A stretch of DNA of 42,780 nucleotides from CAYMND01 sp964465065. GTDB taxonomy: Bacteria; Acidobacteriota; Aminicenantia; UBA2199. The stretch covers positions 1-42,780 of the forward strand of contig CAYXHZ010000023.1 of assembly GCA_964465065.1 (NCBI GenBank). Direction: 5' to 3'. The notes beneath the pieces are model-generated. The model was not told the DNA's origin, did not search any database, and saw only the letters and a program-made list of their open reading frames with translations. Shown piece after piece: positions 15,600 through 23,900 of this stretch (positions within the stretch are counted from its first letter, which is position 1; every line of letters starts with the position of its first letter). Both the position numbers and the translations under genes were made by a program.

Positions 15600-17004
15600 C
15601 CACAATATCGACCTGCTCATTATCGGCAGCGGCTTTTCCGGGATTGTCGCCGCGGCGGAGTTCAAGGATTCCAGGCTCCGGGTGGCGGTTGTGGACGAGA
15701 ACCTGCACATCGGAGGCCAGCTGCTGCGTAAAGTACCGGAAAAGCTGGGGCAGATCAACCGCTACAGCCCGGACTACGTGAAACGGATCGGTTTCTCCTT
15801 CATCGATGCGGCCAAAAAGAACCGGATCGAGATATACAACAATACCAGAATACTGGGGATTTACCCCGGTCGCCAGGTCCTGGTCGAACGGGACGGCGGC
15901 CGGATCGAGGAACTCAACTGCGGCGCCATCATCATGGCTACCGGTGCCCGGGAGCGTTATCTGCCCTTCAAAGGATGGACTCTTCCGGGTGTGAGCTCGG
16001 CCGGAATGGCCCAGGTACTGATGAAAAGCTCGGCCATACTGCCCGCTCAGCGGGTGGTGGTCGCCGGCAGCGGCCTGTTTCTCTATTCGGTAGCCTACGA
16101 ACTGGTGCGCAACGGGGCCGAGGTTCCTGCCGTCTACGAGCAGAGCGCCCTGCTGCCCAAGCTGAGATTGGCGCCGGCCTTGACCCATCAACTGTCCAAG
16201 GCCGTCGAAGGGGCGCGCTACATGAGCCGTCTGTTTCTGGCCGGTTCGGCGATCCGCTACGGCTATCGGGTCATCGAAGCCCGCGGCAACGGCTCCGTCG
16301 AATCTGTCGTCGTCGCCCGGGTCGATCAGGATGGTCGGACGATCGGCGGCAAAGAGAAAATCGTGCCGACCGAGGCGCTGGCCGTCGGTTACGGTTTCGT
16401 GCCCAACGTGGAACTGTTGCAGATGGCGGGCTGCGAACTGGAATACGACGCCGACAAGGGCGGCTGGGTGGTCAAGGTCGACGAACGGCTCGAAACCGGG
16501 GTGCCATCGATCTACGCCGCCGGCGAGGTGACCGGTATCGGCGGCGCGCTCAAGTCGGCCAACGAAGGTCGGCTGGCGGCTTTGTCGGTCCGTGAACAGA
16601 TCGGGGAAGTGAGCACTTCCCAGGCGGAGCCGCTGCGCAGGAAGCTGTTGCGTGAACACGCCCATCACATGGAGTTCGTGCGCCTCTTCAACGGTCTGTA
16701 CCGGATACCGGCCGCCGCTTATGAACAGATTCCCGATGATACCGTCGTCTGCCGATGTGAAGACGTTACGGTCGGTGCCGTCAAGGAAGCGGTGCGCATG
16801 GGTCTCAATACGCCCAGCGCGCTGAAGGTAGCCGTCCGCACCGGCATGGGAAACTGCCAGGGACGAACCTGCGGTCCGGTACTTTTCGACCTGCTCAGCG
16901 GTCTGGGCGGGCTGTCGGCGGCTCAACTGCAGCCATTGAGCGTGCGCCCTCCGATCAAACCGGTCCGCATCGCTTCACTGATCCGCAATCATTCGGGGAT
17001 GTGA
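15592..17004 (+). CDS. FAD oxidoreductase with C-terminal BFD-like [2Fe-2S] domain (HcnB/opine-oxidase type)
   Basis: 470 residues. FAD-binding GSGFSG at 12-17 near the N-terminus, a second dinucleotide fold near residue 156 (VVVAGSGLFLYSVA), ATGARERYLPFKGW in between, and GEVTGIGGALKSANEGRLA, a typical FAD motif near residue 305. The C-terminus carries a BFD-like cluster: C387 and C389 (CRCED), C422 and C427 (GNCQGRTCG). It resembles the large non-catalytic subunit of hydrogen cyanide synthase and opine oxidases. The third, amine-oxidising (DadA-like) subunit that normally follows is absent; after this gene comes a terminator. The pair therefore may work with a catalytic subunit encoded elsewhere or on another amino-acid oxidation. 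Start at ATG 15592, with GGAGG nine bases upstream. Confidence 0.88.
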   Translation: MADHNIDLLIIGSGFSGIVAAAEFKDSRLRVAVVDENLHIGGQLLRKVPEKLGQINRYSPDYVKRIGFSFIDAAKKNRIEIYNNTRILGIYPGRQVLVERDGGRIEELNCGAIIMATGARERYLPFKGWTLPGVSSAGMAQVLMKSSAILPAQRVVVAGSGLFLYSVAYELVRNGAEVPAVYEQSALLPKLRLAPALTHQLSKAVEGARYMSRLFLAGSAIRYGYRVIEARGNGSVESVVVARVDQDGRTIGGKEKIVPTEALAVGYGFVPNVELLQMAGCELEYDADKGGWVVKVDERLETGVPSIYAAGEVTGIGGALKSANEGRLAALSVREQIGEVSTSQAEPLRRKLLREHAHHMEFVRLFNGLYRIPAAAYEQIPDDTVVCRCEDVTVGAVKEAVRMGLNTPSALKVAVRTGMGNCQGRTCGPVLFDLLSGLGGLSAAQLQPLSVRPPIKPVRIASLIRNHSGM

Positions 17005-17144
17005 AGGGCTGATTCAGACTGTATGAATCCGGTCCGTAGCGGCCGTATTTTTCTGTCCGGCGCCGCAAGCTCCATATGTTTACCCGCACCTATACCAGGA
17101 AGTACAGGTATACATTTCATTGAAAGTGAAGCGACGGGATCGGG

Positions 17145-17171
17145 ATCGGGGAGCCGGTCCGGCTCCCCGAT
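17145..17171. terminator. Strong hairpin, probably bidirectional terminator
   Basis: Perfect 13-base arms ATCGGGGAGCCGG and CCGGCTCCCCGAT around one T. It lies between two convergent genes, 140 bases after the FAD gene and 12 bases beyond the stop of the opposite gene. On the + strand it is followed by a short TTTAT; on the minus strand there is no T-run, so termination there may be weaker. Confidence 0.65.
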
Positions 17172-17182
17172 TTATCGAGATA

Positions 17183-18700
17183 TTACTTCTGTTCGCAGGG
17201 ATTCTTGCCCGAATTGATCGGGAAGAGATAACGGAAACCGAGCTGGAAGGCGTGGTTGTACTTGATGGGCATGTCTTCGCCGATCGGCATGCGGAACTCG
17301 CCGATGACGGCCATGTTCCGGGCCGCGGTCAGATAGTAGCCGGCTGCGAAAGACAGGTCGAAATCGGATTCCCACACGCCGGTGTCCAGACCGGGTTCGG
17401 CGTCACGCACTTTACCGGAAAGACCGATACCGGCTGCCAGGTAAGCCTGTCCGGGGTGCAGGGCCAAGCGGGCGTCGATCATCAGGAAGTTGTGAAAGGC
17501 TTCGCCACCCAGGCTGAGGCCGGCTCCGGGCAGGAGTTCCAGGGATAAGAGGTTTTCCGACAGCCAGACTCCGGCGCCGAAACGCGGGTACAGGTAGGCG
17601 CTGTAGGTGCCCTTGGCCATCATGACTCCGGCTTCAGCGATCAGGTAGAACGGGCTCAGGATCGGCTTCTCGAAGCGGATATCGCCCATGGCGGTTTTGG
17701 TCTGGTTGCATTCGCCGTTGGCCACGGCTTCGACATGGAAGACACCGGGGTTCTTGGATGTGAAGGTGATCGGACCGATGGGGTTGTCCTGCTGCAGGAC
17801 CACGGCACCGTTCTCGTCCTTGACGGTTACCTTGGCCAGGGTGCCGGCAGTGGCGGTGGCCTTGATGGTCACCGGTTTCCGGGTGACGTTGCAGGACGGA
17901 TCGACGGCTACCTGCAGTTCCAAGGCGGGAACCACCTTGATCGTCTCGCTCTTGCAAGTGACGATCTGACCGTCGCAGGCCTGGCCTTCGGCGGTGATGG
18001 TGTATTCGCCGGGGCTCGCGAAGACCACGTTCCAGGCCAGTTCGCCGTTGGCGTTGATCTGGGCGCCCTCGGGACTGACGGATATCTTGATGTTGCTCAG
18101 ACCCTGTGATTCGTTCAGGTCGACCGCCACGGTCTCGCCGACCGTTGCGCATTCGCCCAGCATCTTGATGGTCATGTTGCAGCTGGAAACGTACGGCTCC
18201 TTCTTGAGCAGGGAAACGTTGAGGCAGGCTTTGGGCACGGCCATGTAGTACTTGTTCCCCTGGAAACAGAATTCGAAAAGGTAGGCCGGGATTCCATAGG
18301 GCTGGCCGCTGGCGTCCTTTCCTTCCCAAACCGGTTTGGCCATGGTGCGGACGATGCCGTTCTTGCGGTAGAACATCCAGTCCAGAGTCGTACCGTAGGG
18401 GATTTCACCCTCGGTGGAGGCGGCCGAATTTTTGAGGTAGGCCATCAGACCTTCGTAGATTTCGGCGCTTTCCAGCTGGGTCAAACCAGTCTGGATGTCT
18501 TGGGCGTACTTTTCCACGGCGATGGCGGCAAAGTCGGCGAAGGTTTTGACCTTTCGGTAGTCGGCGATTTTGACGAACTTGTTGACGCCGAGTTTTTTGA
18601 TGTGGTAGTCCATAACCGGTTTACGCGGAGCCTGACCGGCGGCCCAACCAGCCACGGTAAAGGCGGTTACAGCCAAAAGAGCGATTATTCGTTTTCTCAC
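17183..18700 (-). CDS. Exported protein: Ig-like repeats and C-terminal beta-barrel
   Basis: 505 residues from a GTG start (18700) that follows GAGGAGG; longer in-frame starts would add residues lacking any signal. A Sec signal peptide (RKRIIALLAVTAFTVAGWA, cut near AGQA) leads a first domain of about 150 residues of unknown fold. Two or three Ig-like or bacterial surface-type beta domains follow, with CNMTIKML, PGEYTITAEGQA and GVFHVEAVANG, and several cysteines (CDGQIVTCKS, PSCNVTR). The final about 150 residues alternate short strands with aromatic ends (AEAGVMMAKGTYSAYLYPRFGAG, FQLGFRYLFP) like a small outer-membrane beta-barrel. I infer a surface protein with an Ig stalk and a barrel anchor, which is unusual since the barrel is C-terminal. 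A terminator lies after it and an AT-rich leader before it. Confidence 0.75.
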   Translation of the reverse strand: MRKRIIALLAVTAFTVAGWAAGQAPRKPVMDYHIKKLGVNKFVKIADYRKVKTFADFAAIAVEKYAQDIQTGLTQLESAEIYEGLMAYLKNSAASTEGEIPYGTTLDWMFYRKNGIVRTMAKPVWEGKDASGQPYGIPAYLFEFCFQGNKYYMAVPKACLNVSLLKKEPYVSSCNMTIKMLGECATVGETVAVDLNESQGLSNIKISVSPEGAQINANGELAWNVVFASPGEYTITAEGQACDGQIVTCKSETIKVVPALELQVAVDPSCNVTRKPVTIKATATAGTLAKVTVKDENGAVVLQQDNPIGPITFTSKNPGVFHVEAVANGECNQTKTAMGDIRFEKPILSPFYLIAEAGVMMAKGTYSAYLYPRFGAGVWLSENLLSLELLPGAGLSLGGEAFHNFLMIDARLALHPGQAYLAAGIGLSGKVRDAEPGLDTGVWESDFDLSFAAGYYLTAARNMAVIGEFRMPIGEDMPIKYNHAFQLGFRYLFPINSGKNPCEQK

Positions 18701-18906
18701 AGAAATACCCTCCTCGACATAGGTTTGTCTTTCCATTTTTCTATATTTTGCCATAAGCGTTTTTTTTTGTCGAATAAATACGCAAATATTTTTTATTTTT
18801 ATAATTAGCACGAATTATTCGCCGGCCTATCGTGATCTTCTTGTCGAGGCTGAAAGCCGGCTACTGCGCCTTTTTATCGCGAACCCTCCTGGAAAAACCG
18901 CTTTTA
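18701..18906 (-). other. AT-rich leader and promoter region of the Ig-barrel gene
   Basis: About 205 bases between the 7TM-LuxR stop and the GTG at 18700. Its middle (about 18740-18815) is much AT-richer than the rest of the window. It holds a palindrome CGAATTATTCG at 18811-18821, but no clear -35/-10 pair. It probably carries the promoter of the surface gene, in an A/T-tract context that strong promoters and UP elements share. Confidence 0.4.
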
Positions 18907-19860
18907 TCAGTCTTCCTGCCGTAAAATGCTCAGCAGATGAAAGAGTTGGTGCCGGGAACCGACTCCGAGCTTTCTGTACAGGTGATAGATGTGATTCTTG
19001 ACGGTATGGTAGGAAATAAACAGCTGCTCCTCGATTTCCCGGTTGCTGCGGCCGTCCAGGATCAGTTTCAGGATCTCCATCTCCCGCTCGGACAGCTTGT
19101 TTTTTCGGCAGATTTCCTCGAGATCCAGTTTGTGCTCTATCAGGCTGGACATGCGACAGTAATAGGGCAGAAAGAAGCGCTGAATCCAGACCGAAGGCAG
19201 GGCTATGATCCAGAGACCGAACAGACGCTTGACCAGGATGACGATCAGCCGGTGCTCGGCGATGAAGGCGTGCAGGGCAAGGATCAGGGCCAGAAAGAGC
19301 AGGGGGGTGGCGAAGAGCCAAAAGAAGCTCCGGATCATTCGGGCGCGTTGCGGATCCGTGATACGCCGGCTGAGCCGGAACAGGTGAACCAGCAGGGCGG
19401 TGAAAACAAGAAAGATGAAATCTCCGCTGCGCTCGGCCAGGATCGGCCATAAGCGGGGACGATCCGGTCCGGAGGACAGCGTCAGAATCTGGGTGGTCCC
19501 AAACAGGATGATGAAACCCAGAAACGACCAGGGAATCCAGCCGGGCATGGCCAGATCCATGAGCTGCCAGAGGGCTTTCTGACTGAAGAACAACAGCATG
19601 GCGAGCAGGGACACCAGAACGGCCCTGCTCAACAGCCCGTACCAGGGAATGTGCGAGTCGAGATAATTGCTGCCGAGGTTGAGATCGCTGTACTTGTCGA
19701 GTATGGTGAGCAGAAACACCACGAACAGAATCAGCTGGATGACCGTCAGCGAGACGAGTACGGGCTGGCGATGGCGGCGTGCGGTCTGAGCGGTGGTCAG
19801 CAGCGCCCAGGATCCGGCCAGCAGAACGAGAAAAGCGCTCAACAGCCTGAAATGTTCCAT
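18907..19860 (-). CDS. Seven-transmembrane LuxR-type regulator
   Basis: 317 residues. Seven hydrophobic segments fill residues about 4-232: near 5-25, 33-53, 72-92, 108-128, 146-164, 177-199 and 203-228. A LuxR/NarL helix-turn-helix follows (254-312): KLSEREMEILKLILDGRSN, EQLFISYHTVKNHIYHLY, KLGVGS. There is no receiver domain or classical autoinducer domain, so a membrane-bound signal would be sensed by the 7TM part, and the DNA-binding domain must act at the membrane or be released. A clear promoter precedes it, and a divergent ABC/aminopeptidase operon shares its control region, which makes that operon the obvious target. A helix-turn-helix on an integral membrane scaffold is known but rare. 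Confidence 0.85.
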   Translation of the reverse strand: MEHFRLLSAFLVLLAGSWALLTTAQTARRHRQPVLVSLTVIQLILFVVFLLTILDKYSDLNLGSNYLDSHIPWYGLLSRAVLVSLLAMLLFFSQKALWQLMDLAMPGWIPWSFLGFIILFGTTQILTLSSGPDRPRLWPILAERSGDFIFLVFTALLVHLFRLSRRITDPQRARMIRSFFWLFATPLLFLALILALHAFIAEHRLIVILVKRLFGLWIIALPSVWIQRFFLPYYCRMSSLIEHKLDLEEICRKNKLSEREMEILKLILDGRSNREIEEQLFISYHTVKNHIYHLYRKLGVGSRHQLFHLLSILRQED

Positions 19861-19887
19861 TGCACGGTCCGATTCATTCTGATGGGA

Positions 19888-19915
19888 ATTATATAGCCGG
19901 ACTGTCTTTTTTCAA
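19888..19915 (-). promoter_or_regulatory. Promoter of the 7TM-LuxR gene
   Basis: On the minus strand: -35 TTGAAA (19915-19910), 16-base spacer, -10 TATAAT (19893-19888). The start codon lies 28 bases after the -10. Confidence 0.6.
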
Positions 19916-19955
19916 ATAGCGGCGACGCTGGCCGGTCCGGGCACAGGCCATGGGA

Positions 19956-19987
19956 AACCCGTCTCATTTCCAGAAATGAGACGGGTT
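19956..19987. promoter_or_regulatory. Perfect 15-bp-arm hairpin between divergent genes
   Basis: Arms AACCCGTCTCATTTC (19956-19970) and GAAATGAGACGGGTT (19973-19987) with CA between. An outer CCATG (19948-19952) and CATGG (19991-19995) could extend the pairing. It lies 40-odd bases beyond the LuxR -35 and 58 bases before the ABC ATPase gene, so it is not at the end of any gene. It is best read as an operator, perhaps for the LuxR protein, or a leader hairpin of the ABC mRNA. Confidence 0.65.
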
Positions 19988-20045
19988 ACTCATGGTTTTG
20001 GTGCTGTGTCCGGGTTAGCTTTAGCGGAGCGATGCGGAGGTGCAC

Positions 20046-20927
20046 ATGCAATTGTTGATCGAAAACCTGAATAAAACCTACGGCGGCAGCGTCAGGGCTC
20101 TGCATGACGTGAATCTGACCGTCAAGACCGGACTCTTTGGCCTGTTGGGTCCGAACGGCGCCGGCAAGTCGACCCTGATGCGGATCCTGGCCACCCTGCA
20201 GACTGCCGACAGCGGCCGGGTCCGGTTGGGGGAGCTCGACGCGTTCAAAGAACCCGGAGCGCTGCGCAGGCAGCTCGGCTATCTGCCTCAGCAATTCGGA
20301 CTCTGGCCCGATGTCAGCGCCTGGGACATGCTCGATCACATTGCCCGCCTCAAAGGCTTTCGGGATCGGCGTAAACGGAGGGAGGCTGTCGCCGCTCAGT
20401 TGGAGAGAACCCATCTGCTGGAATTGAGCAAGCGGCGCCTGGGTACTTTTTCGGGCGGCATGCGGCAACGTTTCGGCATCGCCCAGGCCCTGCTGGCCGA
20501 TCCCCGGCTGGTGATCGTCGATGAACCTACCGCCGGCTTAGACCCCGAGGAACGCAACCGCTTTCACAACCTGCTGGCGGAACTGGGTGACCGTGTCATC
20601 GTCATCCTGTCGACCCACATCGTCGACGATGTCAGCCGCCTGTGCCGCGAGACGGCCATCATCCGCTCCGGGGAAATTCTGTTCCAGGGATCGATCCAAG
20701 CCGCACTGTGCCGGCTGGAGGGCCGGATCTGGACAAAACTCATCGCCCGGGAAGAACTGGCCGAGCATGATAAAAAGTATGCGGTTATCCGCTGGCAACT
20801 CCGCGGCGGACAGGTGGCGATACAGGTCTGTCACGATGGCCCCCTGCCGGGATTTTCCACGGCCCGGCCGGAACTCGAGGATCTTTATTTCCTGACCATT
20901 TCCGGACGGAATGCGGTCGCTTGCTGA
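20046..20927 (+). CDS. ABC transporter ATPase
   Basis: 293 residues, one nucleotide-binding domain. Walker A GPNGAGKS (35-42), Q-loop YLPQQFGL (80-87), signature SGGMRQ (136-141), Walker B LVIVDEPTAGLDPEE (155-169) and H-switch STHIVDD. The family is the drug/peptide/lipoprotein-type exporters of the ABC-2 class. The last about 80 residues add a small domain after the switch, as usual. ATG 20046 follows GGAGG; an upstream GTG at 20040 is weaker. The partner permease starts 12 bases on. ATPase and permease are probably one exporter with the fused peptidase. Confidence 0.93.
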   Translation: MQLLIENLNKTYGGSVRALHDVNLTVKTGLFGLLGPNGAGKSTLMRILATLQTADSGRVRLGELDAFKEPGALRRQLGYLPQQFGLWPDVSAWDMLDHIARLKGFRDRRKRREAVAAQLERTHLLELSKRRLGTFSGGMRQRFGIAQALLADPRLVIVDEPTAGLDPEERNRFHNLLAELGDRVIVILSTHIVDDVSRLCRETAIIRSGEILFQGSIQAALCRLEGRIWTKLIAREELAEHDKKYAVIRWQLRGGQVAIQVCHDGPLPGFSTARPELEDLYFLTISGRNAVAC

Positions 20928-20939
20928 GGGGGAGACCAT

Positions 20940-23900
20940 ATGGGACACATCATCCTGTTCGAATGTCGGCGCCTGTTGAAAAAAGGCGGTACCTGGCTGT
21001 TTTTTTTCAGTTTTCTTTTTTTAGCCTGCCTGACGATCCAGCGGGCAGCCTACGGCAGCGGGCTCCTGGCTCGGCTGGCCGGGGAGAGGGACGGCCTGCT
21101 GAAAGTCGATTCCCCGTTCATGATCATGGCCCTGGCCTGTCTGCTCAGTTATCCGCTCAGCCTGGTCGCGGCGGCGGTGGCGGCCGGTCTGGCCGGCCGC
21201 GATGTCCGGCACGATCATCAAGAGCTTTACCTGGCGATGCCGCTCCGCAAACGGCAGCTTCTGGCGGGTCGTTTCCTGGCCGGAATTCTGGTTTGCAGCT
21301 TCATTTCCCTGGGCTTGCTGGCCGGTGCCTGGCTGGCCGGCCAGGGCGGCGGCGAAATGGGACAGCGTTTCAGTCATCCCGGGCTGCAGGCATATCTGAG
21401 CCCGTTGGTCAACCTGATCCTGCCCAATATCATTGTGGTCTGTGCCCTGAGCTTTACTTTGGGGACGCTCAGCCGCAACTGGCTGACGGTGTTTGCCGGC
21501 GTGTTGTCCCTGATGGTCTGCAGCGGTATCAGCGCCAGCATATTCCGGCTCAGCCGCAATCATTTTCTGTCCGGACTGATCGATCCTTTCGGGCGTCAGT
21601 CACTCAACGGACTTCTGGCCGATTGGACTCTGTTCGAAAGAAACACCCGGCTGGTCCCTCTGGACGGGGTTTTTGTCTGGAACCGCTGTTTGTGGCTGCT
21701 GATTGCGCTGATGATGCTGGTATTTCTGGCCAAACGGTTCCAGATGACCGTGAATCCCGCCATCCGGGATCACAGAAGGATCACTGCCGGCGGCCCCGGA
21801 ACAAACCGGTCGGAAATCCGTCTGTACCTGCAGGCGCTGTGCAGTGGAAAAACCTTCTGGTTCATCCTGATCATCGGCTTTGCCTGGATGACCGTCACGG
21901 CCTGGTTCGGCATCGGAGTGCAGCGTTCGCTGGCTCAGAGCCATCCGGAGACCGGCCTGTTGTTGGAAGCCATTGCCTTTCCACTGTTTACGACCGTTCT
22001 GTTCCTGATCTGTTACATGAGCGGCCGACTGATCTGGCTGGACCGTGACAGCCGGAGTCAGGAACTGGTTGACGCCTTGCCGGTCAGTGAATGGCGGCTC
22101 CTGTTTCCGAAAATGCTCGCAATTCTGGTTGTTCTGTTCGCCCTGGTCTGCCTGACTGCCGGACTGGCGGTGGTGATTCAGCTCCTGAAGGGTTATCAGA
22201 ACTTGAATGTCGGGCTGCTGGCCGCCGAGCTGCCGGGCCGGAGCTGGTGGCGTTTCAGCCAGCTGACCGTACTGGCTTTTTTTCTGCAGGTTCTGATCAA
22301 TCGACGCTGGCCGGCCTACATCCTCTTTCTGCTGCTGGCCGACGAGGGTCTGATCATCCTGGGGGCCGAGCATCACCTGCTCCTCTTTGCCAGAACGCCG
22401 CCGCTGACCCTTTCGGAAATGACCGGGCTGGGGCCGTTCTGGCCGGGAATCATCCATTACAATCTGTACTGGTCATTTTTTTGTGGACTGCTGATGGTGC
22501 TGAGCCTGTTGCTTTGGGTACGGGGCTGTCAGACCGGAATCGGCCGACGTCTGCGCGGGCTGCCTGGACGGCTGAACCTGCGCAACGGCGCCGCTCTGGG
22601 TATGGTGCTGACAGCCTGGCTGTCGATGGGGGGCTACATTTTTCACATGACGGTGTTTCGAAACCGCTATGAGAGCAGCGCCCGTCTGGAAAACGCCCAG
22701 GCAGACTACGAATCGCGCTGGCGGGACTGGTCGGGACGGCCGCAGCCGAAAATCAACGCCCTGTCTCTGCATGTCGACCTGTTTCCGGAGAAGCGTCGGG
22801 TACTCAGCCAGGGCCGGATGACTCTGCACAACCCCGGAATTCAACCCATTGGCGATCTGTTCATCGAAATGCCAAAAGATCCGCAACACTGTCGATTCAC
22901 TGTCGATCGTCCGGGAAAACTCGCTGGACAGGATACTCGGCATCGGGTCAGTCTGTTCCACCTCGACAGTCCGCTATTGCCCGGAGAAAGCTGTCATCTG
23001 ATATTCCGGATCGATTGGCAGGAGACCGGTTTCAAGGATCAGGGCGAGCAGACCGATCTCATGCCCAACGGCAGCTTTATAACCGATGCTCAACTCATGC
23101 CTGCCATCGGCTATGACAGTGACAACCGACATGAATTGACCGGAAGCGGACCGAGGCACCGCCATGGTCTGCCGGAACGGGTGTCGTGGCCGGACGCGGA
23201 CGATCCCGAAATCCGGATCCGCAATCCGATTTGCCGCGATGCCGGGCGCATCGATTTCGAGGCCTATATCAGCACCAGTGGCGATCAGACGGCGCTCACC
23301 ATCGGAGACCTGATCGACAGCCGGCACGAGAACGGCAGAAACCATTTCCATTACCGCAGCCGGCAACCAATCTGGAAGTATTTCCCGATTCTGTCTGCGG
23401 CTTATGCAGTCCAAAAAACACAATGGCAGGGCAAGGAAATCGCTGTCTATTATCATGCCGGACACGGCTGGAATGTCGGGCTGATGTTGCAGGCGGCCCG
23501 TGAATCCCTGGATTGTTTCGAGCAGGAATTCGGACCCTATCAGTTCAATCATCTGCGGATCGTCGAATTTCCGCGTCATCAGGTCTATGCCGAAGGCTTT
23601 CCCGGTCTGATCCCCTTTTCGGAAGGTTACGAGTTCATGGCCCGTTATGGCGATTCCGACCGGGTGCAGGGCGTTTACCGGGTGGTGGCCCATGAGCTGG
23701 CTCATCAATGGTGGGCACATCAGCTGCTGGGGGCGCAGGCCCGGGGTTTGTTCCTGCTGACCGAGACCTTGGCCCAGCACGGTGCGGCCATGATGGTCAA
23801 ACGGCATTATTCTCCGGCAGCGGAACTTCGCTACGCCCGGGAGGAAACCGACTTCTATTTTCGCGGCCGCGGCCAGAGCCATGAAACGGAAACGCCCTTG

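Noticed and set aside
19956..19987. The hairpin as an intrinsic terminator
   Set aside because: Both adjacent genes start rather than end there, and no T-run follows either arm.
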